Assembly (NCBI RefSeq): GCF_000006565.2
Contig: NC_031480.1
Location: 4,623,529-4,687,528 of the forward strand
DNA: 64,000 bases
Origin: Toxoplasma gondii ME49
Taxonomy: Eukaryota > Apicomplexa > Conoidasida > Eucoccidiorida > Sarcocystidae
Direction: 5' to 3'
This document shows, piece after piece, positions 12,201-23,351 of this stretch (position 1 is its first letter; every line of letters begins with the position of its first letter). The notes beneath the pieces were generated by a model. That model saw only the letters and a program-made list of their open reading frames with translations, searched no databases and had not been told where the DNA came from. The position numbers and the translations under genes are program-made.

Positions 12201-15200
12201 GCGTTCCTAAACTGTTCGTGCCCCCGTACAATGGTCTGCGGTTGGTGGCCAAACCTCTATTTTTTCCACTACTTCATCAGAGGCGTTACGCACAGGCAGG
12301 CGGTGTAAAACGTAGGAAAGGATGTATGGTAGCGTCGTAGAACGCACTGCAGTTTCCAGTGGCCACAGTATTCGGACGTGTTGAGAAGTATATACTCGTC
12401 GGTATGCCCTGCCACTCGAAACAGACCGAAACACTTGTTGCGATGGTGTTAAACGAGGGTACCTTGAGAGGTAAGAGGTCGTCATCGCGGTAAATACTAT
12501 CTATGTTAGGAACGCACCCGTACAGCTTGTTCTTCCGCATCTTTCCGCATATCCTCAGGCATCTCCTGGTTTCGAACAACAACCTTCGGATGTTTTCCGT
12601 CCTTATTCTCCATGACGGATGATGACAAGTTCCGTTTCCACTCAGTTCAATAGGAGAATGAAGTAGCATCAGCCACAGAGCGCACACTGGTTCTCCGTTA
12701 AAGCAATTGGTTGTTCGATTTTGCAGCGGGAAAGCTAAGTATCAGGAAAGCATGGAATTTCTCACATTGGTTCTTAGCAGTGTTGTCGCCTCGAAATGCA
12801 CACGTTTCACGGGTCAAATGCTGTACAAACCTTCGACAAGAGGTTTATACTCGTAAACTTTCAGTAGATCTTTTTTTCTCAATAGCGCGCATGCCGTCCC
12901 AGGCAGCGGGGGCTAACACGCAGGTGCTTAACCAAAGGGGGGCAAGCAACGAGATAAAACACGAAAAAAAAATTGTTGACTGAATCGTCAGGGTCGGGGC
13001 GGTGAGCTCCTTCTAATCAATGTGGATGTGGAGATGTTCCTTGTTCTCTCTCTTTCGCTGCCAGCACTTACGGTCCTGTCACTTGCACCGCCTCTTTTTG
13101 GTGCTTTCAGAGCATCCGAGACAACAACGACAACGAAGACAGCACGACCACGAAAACGCTTGAAAGTCTGTTTCCGCCGTTCGCGGGCAAGGAAATAGCA
13201 TATTCCCATGTAATATTCTGTGTTTACTTCCAGTGAGGCTCACTTCAATGGTTCACTTTCAAAACGCTCTCGAAGTCAAGTTGCTCAAGTCAGCGTGGCC
13301 GATGGTGCGCTTGCTCTAGAAGCCTTGTGTGTTTGTTGGTGCACATGGACTAAATAAGCGTTGTGACCATTCGAAAAATCTGTTCAACACAGCTGCAAAC
13401 TGACCGCGGAACACGGGGCAGCAACCATGGCTGCCCACTTCATTGGCGTGCTCGGTGTGAATTACTATCCGGCTAACATGCCCTTACAACGACTATAGCT
13501 TCCCTACCCCATGTCTCGTCCCCTTTCCGTTACGAGGCTGCATAGTTCCTAAACGAGCACTTGTGACAGCCTGAGCAACTTGCGTAGTCGCATGTGACAC
13601 TTATAGCGTAAGTAGGCAAATCGGAGGCAACGGATATGGCCATGTAATAGCGGCGCCTCCTCGTTATTCGGCCTGGGGGAGTGTGAGTCTCTTTTCATGT
13701 CTATACAGATCATTAGGCAAAGGACTCAGGCGGCGGGACGCTATCGTCCTCTGTCTATACCATTGAGTGCGTCCGATGAATACTGTGTTCTAGGTTCTGA
13801 GTGGTTCTCGTTTCTCTAGCCAGCGCGCAGAGGGACACTCTGCACGCGCATTTAAAATGTTTTCCAGACCACAATTCTCACGCGGACCCGTACGGAACGA
13901 ACACAAAACATTTCGTGACATGCTATCGCCTCCAGGTTGATCGATCGTTTTGTTCATCTTCCAAGAGGTTTGCAACACGTGTTTCCGGGAATCTTGTGGC
14001 TGTATTCTTTTGGCGTTGCATTCCGGCTAGCGGTTCCCAAGTCGACAGAGAAGAAGCACGATTAGAAAGAAGGCAGATTTCCTGTGATTCTATGCAAGAC
14101 GGGTCATCTGCTGTGGACACTAGATCAAGCAGGGAGCCCCAGGGCTCTAGCCGGATGAGAGCACGTGTCAGCACAGGATTCTCGAGCGTTTACAAGCCAC
14201 CAGCTGGACGAGTGAAGACCTGCAAAAAGTGGTGACCTGCAGAAAACCCGTTGTAAACATGAGATCACTACATTCTGACGCTGCACTGATATTACATCAT
14301 CCAGCAATCGCATACGGGCATGAACACATGTCTTTGGTTATCACTTGTGGCAGAACGTCAAGCATAAAATCAGAGAATTGATGTGTGTATGCAGGCTTTA
14401 GCACTGCTTGATTGAGACATGTTCCTGAGTATAAGACACCGATATCTCTATCTCAGTCCGATACACTTGGACTAACTTGCTTACATTAAATCCGTTCCTT
14501 GTGACAAGATTTTCTCCGAAATTGTCGCCGCTGGCTAGGTCTAGACCAAGCAAGCACCAGCGGAAGTTGTCCCTTGAACTGAGGTGTTCGAAGGAATCTT
14601 TCGGAGATGTTCACTCCAGTGGTACACATGGTGTCTGCCTTCCACATATGCCGTGTAGGACTACCGTCTCTGTGCAGCACGAACAGAGTCCATTCTACTT
14701 CATAGCAAAACACTTGGTAGCACGACCTAAGGACAGCCGGTCGCCCGTACTGCTAAGTGTTGTATAGAGAACGCATGCTGTAACACTGCAGGTTGAGAAA
14801 ACGGCCTGCCAGAAGATGTCTCCTGCAGGCATCTAAAGGCCACCTGTGAGGTAGAACTCAGCCCAGCAGGCTTGAGGCTGACGGAAACAAATGGCTTGTG
14901 AAGTGAAGAACAGGCAAGCGAAGTTTCGTCATCGCGATACCTACACATCACTTGAGCATAGTAAGACATCAAGGCCATCGTAGAGTCGTTCCTCGCTAGT
15001 GTACACCCCAGCACAAAACAACAATGAGTAGATGTTCCATAGCATCTCTGGCAGGAAAAGCTGATACCAACGAGCTTCAATGAGCTGAAGCGCTGCCAAT
15101 TCTGTAGCCCTGCTGCCAACATTTGTTTTTCGCCAGTAGCGCGGCCTCAAAGCCAAGCGAAACGCGACTGTTTTGGCCCCCCCCCCCTCCCTCTTTGAAT

Positions 15201-16517
15201 CGACCGAGGAGCAGGAAATGACAGAATCTGCAGCTCGCAGAAAAGTAGAAGATATTGCCGTTTTCCAGCTAAGTGTGCTAAGGAACAGAAACAGCAAACA
15301 TATCTCACGAGGCTGTTACGATTGTGTGCCTCAAGTCGCGATGTGGAAAAGGACGCTCTGCATGCAGAAAATCCTGTGTGTTGAAGACACTTCGTGCAGA
15401 ATGCTAGATGGGGCTGCTGTCTCGTGTCATCTTGAGTGAAGCATTGGCCGAGATGCTCACACTCATTATTAGCGCCTAGTACTGTGCATTGGAAACCTTT
15501 CCTTTGCCGGGATTATCCTGCCGGACCCCTTATTTCGAGTTCTTTCTGTATTTTGGCAGTCAACCCCAACTGTCAGAGACAACCAGGCAGATGCATCTGG
15601 AGCTCTGTGCTGGAGAGGTGTAATTTTCCCAAACCTTTCTCCCACAGTGTTTGCCGCGTTCCTTCATTATCACTCATCCCTATTTCGGTTAGGCTGCTGC
15701 TGAGCCGTCTTTGTTGTCGACTTCCTAGTCTCTCTGACAGCCCCCCAACTCTGGCCAGAGATTTAGGTGCCGTGAAACCGCTGGCCCCATGGTTTTGCCC
15801 CGCGAGTGAAGGGTGTCAAAGCGGTGCCCACAGTGGAGGAGACTTTTGAAAGAGCTGTAAAAATTGGAACTGCGTCGAGCCCGAAGACGGAAAACGGGCG
15901 CAAATTCTGTCTGTACAGATCTTGTCGACAACCGGCGGTGCCGGTGATTCAACACAGGGGTGGCTGCACGGGAAGAGTTGTTGGCCCTTGTTTCTCCGTT
16001 CAGAAATCCACAGCACAGAAAGATAATGTTGACGGGATGTATGCACAGTGTTTTTGTCACACAACGGTGGATTCAAGACTTGAGTATAAGTGGCACAATT
16101 CCTCAAAGAGGGGTGTACGCCGTCAAAGGCGTGAGACCTTGTTGCAGGAATACTTTCTTCTCAGATTCATGAAGAAAGGACGGAGAAGCGAGGGGGAAGC
16201 GTGATCCTTCGTTCCTAAAGCGTTCAATGTGTCTCAGTGAAAGTCCAGTCTCTTTTGTGTGGGTGGCTCCCTGTCGACGAAATGGGCAAGACGCAACCGC
16301 GGCACGGCGAGACAACTTGAGCCCGAGGATCGCAGGGTATGTTCTTCTCTCTTCCTTGTTCCAAGAGTATGGCTAAGAAGGCGGAGGGGTAGTAGCTGGT
16401 GAATGCAAAGGAAGACAGACCATTCTTAGGTTTCTCAAGTCCCCGCTTCACATGCCTTAGCGCAACGGCGAGACGGAGAACAGAGACCCTCTCAGGTCTC
16501 TTCTTCTCCAACGAAAT
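9293..16517. other. 7.2-kb gene-poor interval
   Basis: No open frame here shows a recognisable family, signal peptide or convincing exon chain. Frames up to about 145 codons exist (for example 13801-14235 and 12286-12687 minus), but their composition is not distinguishable from background. Visible structure is limited to an inverted repeat near 9979-10052 and an 11-C tract at 15177-15187. The last few hundred bases probably hold the rpoA promoter and 5' UTR. Confidence 0.5.
9979..10052. repeat. 13-bp perfect inverted repeat with nested arms
   Basis: GATTCTTCGTGAC at 9979-9991 is the exact reverse complement of GTCACGAAGAATC at 10040-10052, with 48 nt between. Inside the loop GTCAAT and ATTGAC form a second complementary pair, so the segment can fold as a two-step hairpin. 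No gene is adjacent. Confidence 0.6.
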
Positions 16518-19500
16518 ATGACCGATCGTGTATCGTTTCTGGCCCTTTGGGGGCCTCGCACCTTCTTTCTTTTCTTCGTCTTCCTGGTGTTGCTGCATAC
16601 GCTGAGGGAGCACCCATATGGGCCGCGTATCTCCAGTTCTGCTTGCGCCTTTTCTGTGTCTCCCCGGTCTTCCCCCGCCGTCCTCACTCATCCTATCTCC
16701 AAGCCTACGTCTCTTCCTCGTGGTCTTCCCTTGTTTTCTCCCCCTCTGCCGACCTTTGCCTCGCGTTCGTTATCCTTTTCCGCGGCTTCTTCCCGGCCGC
16801 TCTCTCTCGCCTTCTCGTACGCATCTCCGCGATGGCGTTTCTCTGCAGATCTCCCAAGGTTCATCCCCAGGTGCATTGAGTCGCTCCCAGCGAGGCGGAA
16901 ACCGTCTCTGTTTCCAGAAGGGGCTAGGACTTCGGAGGGAGAGTTCAACCTGAAAAGGGAGACAAAGCGTCGACCATATGCGTGCCCTCGCTCTCCAGGT
17001 TCTCCACGACCACCGTTGGCTCTGTTTTCTTCTTTATCTCCCTTTCTGCCTTGTGCATGCGGACGATTCTCGTCAGCTTGCCCGTTGAAGTCTTCGGCTG
17101 AGCTTGAGAGCCGTCCCGTCCACGCCCCTAGGCAAGATTCGCGTCTCCGGAGAAGGCGCGTGTTTCCGATCAACTCTAAAACCTTTTCGGGCTCCTGTTC
17201 TCCCTCTTCCTTTCTTGCTCCAAATCTCTGTTCCTCGTCTCTGTGTTCGCCGTGTGAGTCGTCTCTCTCCTCGTCGTCCTGTGCGTTCCATTCTTCTCCT
17301 CAACGCTTTCTGAATCTGTCTCCAGCTCCTCCGCCCTCCTCGCTGTCCCCTTGTTCTTCCTCGCAATCGACACGGCTTCTTGCCAAAGGCGAGGTCGCGA
17401 CGGCTGTCGGGCGGGAAGCGCCTTATCCCTCTTTTCTCGTGCCGTCGCCTTATCCTCCACCGCCCTCCGGGGCGGAGACTTGGGAGGAGACAGGCGGCAG
17501 AGGAGACGACATTAACGAGGAAGAGAGAATTCGCAGAAAGGCGCAGGCCTGGCGCGTTGATCGCAGTGTCCTTGACCTCAGTCCCGAAGAGCTGGATCGG
17601 AAGGTTGCCGAAGAAAAAGAGGAACTCCAACAGCGATGGCGGACCCGACTCGACGTAGAACAAAGGCGGCATCAAGATTACTTTGAGCAGCAGAGAGAGG
17701 ATCAACGCGAACTGCTGAACTCCCTCTCAGCCCCACCGTGTTAGTCTGTCCAACCTGTGTGCCATTGCCTTCTCGGGGTCGTAAAAAACAGAAACCCCGC
17801 GAATCCCCTGTGGAGGCGACCGCACAACCGTGGATAGAAGAGATTCCATCTCCAGGAGGTGCCAAATTGGACTATTTGGAGTTCTTGGGGCAAGTGCGCC
17901 TCATTCCCATTTTTCACATATTTCAATATCCTACTTGTATTCATGTTTGCTTGGAAGCTGGAGTCATTAGCAGTGTTGGTTTGATATAAGCATAGAATCA
18001 ATCCGCTAGAAAGGTGTAGGATAGTAGCTACAACAGAATAAGAAGTTCTTTGCGTGGAGGTTTGTTACGTTCCGTACAGTTGTAAGTAAAAGGTGCGTTA
18101 GAGACTTAGACTAGCGCAGGAGCGCATTGTTTCATTCGACAGTCCACTCTCAGTCTTACCATACATAATACGTTTATGATCCCAGGCTGATTTAATAAGT
18201 CAAAGGTTAGCCAGGGGAGTTAGCATCAGTTGTTACGTGATTGGTATTGCATGCCTGATAATTTATATTGTGATTCTCATCAATGGGAGCACAGTTCCTT
18301 GGGTATCCGATCCAGTGTTCTGCTTTGGGCATTGAAATTGATCTACAGTTCAACCCTGTGTTATTTAAGTCAGTTGATTGGTATTACATTTGATATCCTG
18401 TGGATTCAGTGTCCAAGACTATTTGGGTTAATAACGATTCCGTCTTCCATCTTCCAAATAAACTATACTAGAATGTCTCTGTTTATTCGATTTGAGTTAT
18501 ACAGTTCTGCGTCGCGGATCATTGGTACAGGGACAGTATTTACTTATAATGTGGCGATTACAATCCATGGTCTAGCTTTGATCTTCATGTTAACTTCCTC
18601 AAAACGCCAAAGGCCATGTGATCTATATAGAGGAACGGGGTCTTAGAAGAAACCTCCACAGAAAAAGCTTAAAAATCACTCTGCCTTAGAGATTATTCCT
18701 CCCAGTGCGATGGTACCGAGCATACTAGCATCTAACTGGGCTCCCAACGCGGGCGTGCCGGACCTCCGATAGCCACATCTCACGAGTATTTTTGTGCTCC
18801 CCTTGTCTCAAGGTTCGCCGTGATCTGCTGCATGCGTTTCGACCTCCAGTGACTTACAGTTCTCTGCATCTTTTCAAGACCCCAGGGCAGGACAACCCGC
18901 CGCGATCCCCCTCGCTTAGCGTGGTTCTTCGATGTTTGTTGGTGCAGGTGTTTCTTTTGTCCTTTCGATTCTTCTCCGGCGCATCCTGTCTCCGTTTTTC
19001 TCTCCCTATTTTGTTTGCCTGCAGGGGTTCACCTCTTTCGCCCTGTTCAGCTGGATGACTCGCCTCCGCTTAAATATGACTTCCGCGTTTACCAGCCTTA
19101 CTTTCGGAGCCTCATTGTGAGTGTCTTCTCCGCAAGAATCAATCGAAAAAATGGCAACCCCGTAGAGGTTGGAATGGCGAAACCGCTTCAATCTGAAGTG
19201 TTAGATTCCGGGATATTTTCAGAAGTTGCCGAATCTGCGTGGAGGATTTGAGGGCTCGACGTCGGTGTCCTTGTCCTAGTCGGGGGGGGGGTTCATCCAC
19301 GGAAGTACAAGCAGAAACTATGACTGTCCGCTCGTGCCCATTGTCTCGCATCTGTGTTTCGGTCGTCGGCCGTTTATTTGTGTCTATGTCATCAACATGT
19401 CAATGCAATATCAATAACGACGAAACCCATTTGATAAACATGACGGCATAGAAGCTTAAGCTGCATATATGTGTTCAAACTCCACACACTGAATATACTA

Positions 19501-22500
19501 ATGCTAACCTACTAAGGACACGACCGGTAGGACACATAAGGCGTTCTCCAGCGATATGCAAGAGGCCGAAGATTTCGGCGGACCAACAAAGGCGCAAGGA
19601 GCGATCAGAAACTAGATCTGGTAAAGAAAGACCTTCAAGCTCTAAACCGGAATTTCACCTCGTAGTATCACTCTCAAGAAAAAGCTTATACATAGTCCTG
19701 TCTCAGAGATGACTACTCCCAGGACTAAGGTAGCCCGTTGCCCTGATTCGATCTTTTCTTCTGCGGGGTCTCGCCGCATGTGTATTGCCTATTTTCTCTC
19801 TTGCTGAATCTTCAGGAGGCTTCTAAACCTTTCATTCACACAAAAGTCATTCCGCCATCTGCCATCCAGGTACTCCCTCTATGCGTTCGGGATCTCCGTA
19901 GTTCTTCCCAGAGGCGGCCTCGCAGGGTTGTCGTCGTGACTACAGTTGGAGCTTTGTTAAGCCTGTATAGATGTGTGCCATTCTCGTTTGACGTGCTGGC
20001 GTTATTTGCATGCATTTGTAAAGGATACCCGCGTCAAAAATGAACGAGAGCATTCAACCTACTTTCACTGCGTGCGGGCACCACCACAAGTATGCTTTTG
20101 TGGCGCTGGTGCGCCCTGAAATTATTCTCTTCTTCGGCTTCGGTGTTTTTCCGTACCTCGTTTCGCTACTCGTTTCTTCGTGCAGTTGATACTCTATGTC
20201 ACACTTCGCGTTTCTCATCCATTCCTGTAGCTCTGGTGTCTCATCTGCCTCAGTTAACGGGGCCCTTTAGTTCTGAGTTAATGACCGCTATTTTTACAGC
20301 TTGTGTTGTTCCGCTCAGGCGAATGCGGGTATACTCGATGAACGTATGTGTGCACATTGTTCTATCTCAAAGCGAGTGGACAGAGAAGTATAGTTAGAAT
20401 ATGAGTCCAGTTATCAGATATCTACACGAAGTTTTTTTGTGGTTCCTTGTATGTCTGAATTTTGCTGTGCCCAGCGTTTCCTCGAGCGTCGTCACTCGCC
20501 CGACTTCTCGCTTTCCTCCGGTTTTCGCTTCAAGCAGATTCAGCCGCTCTTCGCCCACAATTCGGGATGCAGTGCTTTCTTTTACTTTCACACATGTTTC
20601 TCCTCGGTAGCTCCCGTCTTTCTCAACGCTCTGCGTCGCACGAGTCTCTCGCGCCTAGAATCTCTTGCGATATCGGCAGTGAAGATCGAAGGAGCGAAGC
20701 ACGAGTTCTACTCGCTGCCGGGTATTCGAGAAGACATCGTCGATGACATCTTCAACAATCTGGGTAAAATCGTTTTCCGCGAAAAGAAAATTGTGTATGT
20801 CCACCGAATGGATATCCACGCTTGGATCAAAAGCCAGCAGGAAGACAAGGAAAGAGGGGGGTGCGGCGGCGCAGGCGAGAAAGGAGAAGAGCGGCAGGAG
20901 ATGAAGGTAGCGCGCGCGTCTCTCTCAGGGATTGAAGCGGAAGGTTCGGAGGCGGCCGAACCAGGCGAGGACGAGAGGCAAGGGAGAAGAAAGGAACACG
21001 AAGAGGAAGTGCCATCTACATTTGAAAACGAACCAAAAACGCGCGTGACAGAGACAAGCGATGTGTGGAATCTCCTTCCACCGGGCACCAGGCTGGTTAG
21101 GAGTCGACCGCGTGAAAAAACAGAGAAAGGGTGGGCATCTTACTTGCTTCCGCCTTCTTCCCCCTCGTCCTCGGACGACGACAGCGAGGAAGAAGACATG
21201 TACTACAGGATCCCTGTTCCCCTCCCGCCTGCGAACTTCACACATCCCCTCCGAGCGAAGCTGCGCGTCCGAGGGCCTCTCGTCGCTGTCGCCGGCCACA
21301 TTCAGCTACCCGAAGGCGTTGAAGTCGTGAACAAGAACCAGTATTTATTTACGGTCAATGCGGGGTACTACGTGAACATGGACTTCAAGATCGAGCGCAT
21401 CAGAGAGTATGTGATGCCTGAGTTCGGCTACGACTCCCTAGAGCGGGACAGAGACAAGGAAGGATTCATGTACTTCACAAATTACGTCGCGCCTGTTCCC
21501 ATTTTCGCCTACGCGGCAGAACGGCGGGGAGAGGCTGTCCACACAAAGTGGGATGAAGTGAATGAGGACGCACCTCCGATCGAGGTGGAAAATGAAGAAG
21601 ACGAAAACGATATCCGCATGACTCAGGTCGAAGACATGCTGCGACAAGCCACCGCAGGAGCTCCCGATGTTGTCAAAGCTTCCCTCTTGCCGGTCCTTCA
21701 GACGTCAGAAGTGCTGTCGGAACAGAAGGAGGAAGGAAAGGGAAGAGAAGCGGAAAGCGCGGGAAAAGACGACAGAGAGGGGACAGAACGCGGCATGCAG
21801 GACGAAGAGGGAGAAGAGCGTTGGAATGCAGGCAATGCGGAAGGTGGACAAGGCGAAGGCAAGGATGCGAAAGTAAATGAGGAGGGGTCACCAGACCGGC
21901 CTGCTTCCCACTCGTCACTTCCTTTCGCTTCCAAGAAACCGGAAGACCGGTATAACGCCTACCGTCTCCTCGAACCTTCGGAGGAAATGCGGGAAGCGTA
22001 CCGCCGAGATTACCTAGAAAATGACTTGCCGTACCAGAACCTAGGAGAAGTCGTGACGCTCGAGGTGCAGACCGACGGAAGCTTGACTCCGAGAGAAGCT
22101 GTGCTTCACTGCTGCGACGACCTCATCAAGCAAGTGCTTGACATCCAGCATGCACTCTACCACAACTGCCATATCGGTGTGGACGGAACCGAGGAGGAAG
22201 AGTTCAATGACCCCGACTGGTATCAAGACGCTCACAGGTAAGGACATGGTGGGATACGCGGGCCTGCACGAAAAAGGACGGTGCTTTGCCTCGTTTGCCG
22301 TAATGCTCTCTCCTCTTGAACAACGAAGCCGGTAGCTCTGGTCATAATACCCTGGAAGGTCTCTCGTGTTTCTCCTTCTCAGGACTTGTCTCCGGGGCCC
22401 CTAATGTTGTTTTTCGAAAACAAAGCCATCTGATTCTTCCAACACGACGATATGTGGCTCTTGTCTTGGTCTTCATCATTCCTGTCCGTTTTCACGACAC

Positions 22501-23351
22501 GCGTCATGTAGCCGTTAAATCTCCTGGACATCCCTACGTATCTGGCGTGCATGCAGGGGCGCTTGAGAAGTTGTGTACTCGATGTGGCGTTTTAGAGCTC
22601 TTGACGGTCTCGTATTGTGGTATGTTTGTTTGTCTCGCTCTCTTTTCGACGCCACACTCCGCCGGTGCTCAGGTACGTTGGCGTGCCTTGGAATCCGTAC
22701 AAAGGCTCGTCGGCGCGGAGCCAGAAGCGACAAGCCTTCTTCTTTAAGAGCGACGTTCTTCGTCAGTACAACATTCTCCGTGAGAAAATAGATGCAAGAA
22801 GAGAAGCCTCTGCTGCGGGCTCTGCTGCGTCCGACGGAGGCATGGAGAAAGACGCGAAGCCGAGCGTTTGGCCGGTGCCTGGTCGCGGTCTCGGAAACGA
22901 AATCTTCGTGGCGTCCTCTCCGCAAGAAGAAGAAATGATGAGAGGAGACACTCTGAGAGAAAAGAAGGAGGCTGCTGCACGCACACTGGACCTCGAGCAA
23001 ACGCGGCTGCAGCAACACATACCGGAGGGCTTAGGGCCGCGATCTGGACCCACGTACGGTCTGAGCGAGAGAGACTTGGACGAGCGCCTCTTGGATGAAG
23101 AGGAGGAAGAAGAAAGGATCGTTAACACGAGTGCGATAATCCGGAAAGAGAGAGAGGAAGCGTGGAAAGACAAACAGAGGACGTATCGCGACCTGGCAGA
23201 GAACGAACCGCTGAAACAGCTAGGTGACGGTAAGGGGCTGGTCAGATACCCCCCCGACACAAAACCTATGATGGAAGCACCGGAATGGGTCATGGAGGAT
23301 CCTATGGGACAGAGAAAGCCAATCGGATTCAGCGAATTCAACGACGATTAA
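16518..23351 (+). CDS. rpoA: Nuclear-encoded apicoplast RNA polymerase alpha subunit (RpoA-like)
   Basis: RpoA is the dimerising scaffold of bacterial-type RNA polymerase; apicoplast genomes carry rpoB/C but not rpoA, so a nuclear copy is expected. Phase-consistent exons are 19025-19116, 19816-19869, 20475-22237 and 22673-23351; the 5' coding part begins in the frame 16518-17740, and joins between there and 19025 are tentative. Diagnostic blocks are VFLNALRRTSLSRLE (the N-LRR dimer helix), AISAVKIEGAKHEFYSLPGI then REDIVDDIFNNL (the HEY...GI-ED-- block), and GEVVTLEVQTDGSLTPREAV (the ETNGT-PEEA block). The N-terminus has a hydrophobic segment, TFFLFFVFLVLLHTL, then about 200 Ser/Arg/Pro-rich residues, fitting a bipartite plastid leader. 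A Glu/Lys-rich insert splits the core at about 20830-21060 and another lies at 21590-21950. The last exon (about 226 aa, acidic and coiled) replaces the bacterial C-terminal domain; no helix-hairpin-helix is visible. Confidence 0.85.
18356..18591 (+). pseudogene. cox1: NUMT: N-terminal cox1 fragment
   Basis: Nuclear copy of mitochondrial DNA inside an rpoA intron. The plus frame reads MSLFIRFELYSSASRIIG and then FTYNVAITIHGLALIF, matching the start of apicomplexan cytochrome c oxidase subunit I (the ELYSS-RII and YN--TIHG--MIF blocks of helices I-II). Similarity stops abruptly near 18591 and unrelated sequence follows, so this is a short insertion, not a gene. The flanking AT-rich sequence 18001-18355 may also be mitochondrial but I could not assign it. 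Confidence 0.8.
18655..19745. repeat. Two related ~60-bp segments in rpoA introns
   Basis: The segments starting at 18659 and 19677 both open with GAAAAAGCTTA and keep partial identity for about 55 bp (GAGAT, CTCCCAG and GGTA blocks in the same order). They flank the exon at 19025-19116. They may be mitochondrial rRNA-like fragments or degenerate ends of an element; no target duplication or terminal repeat was seen. Confidence 0.3.

Noticed and set aside
16470..16476. GAGACGG element before the rpoA start as a promoter motif
   Set aside because: It resembles a described Toxoplasma promoter element, but lies only about 42 bp from the ATG, lacks the preceding A/T, and occurs as a single copy; too weak to call.
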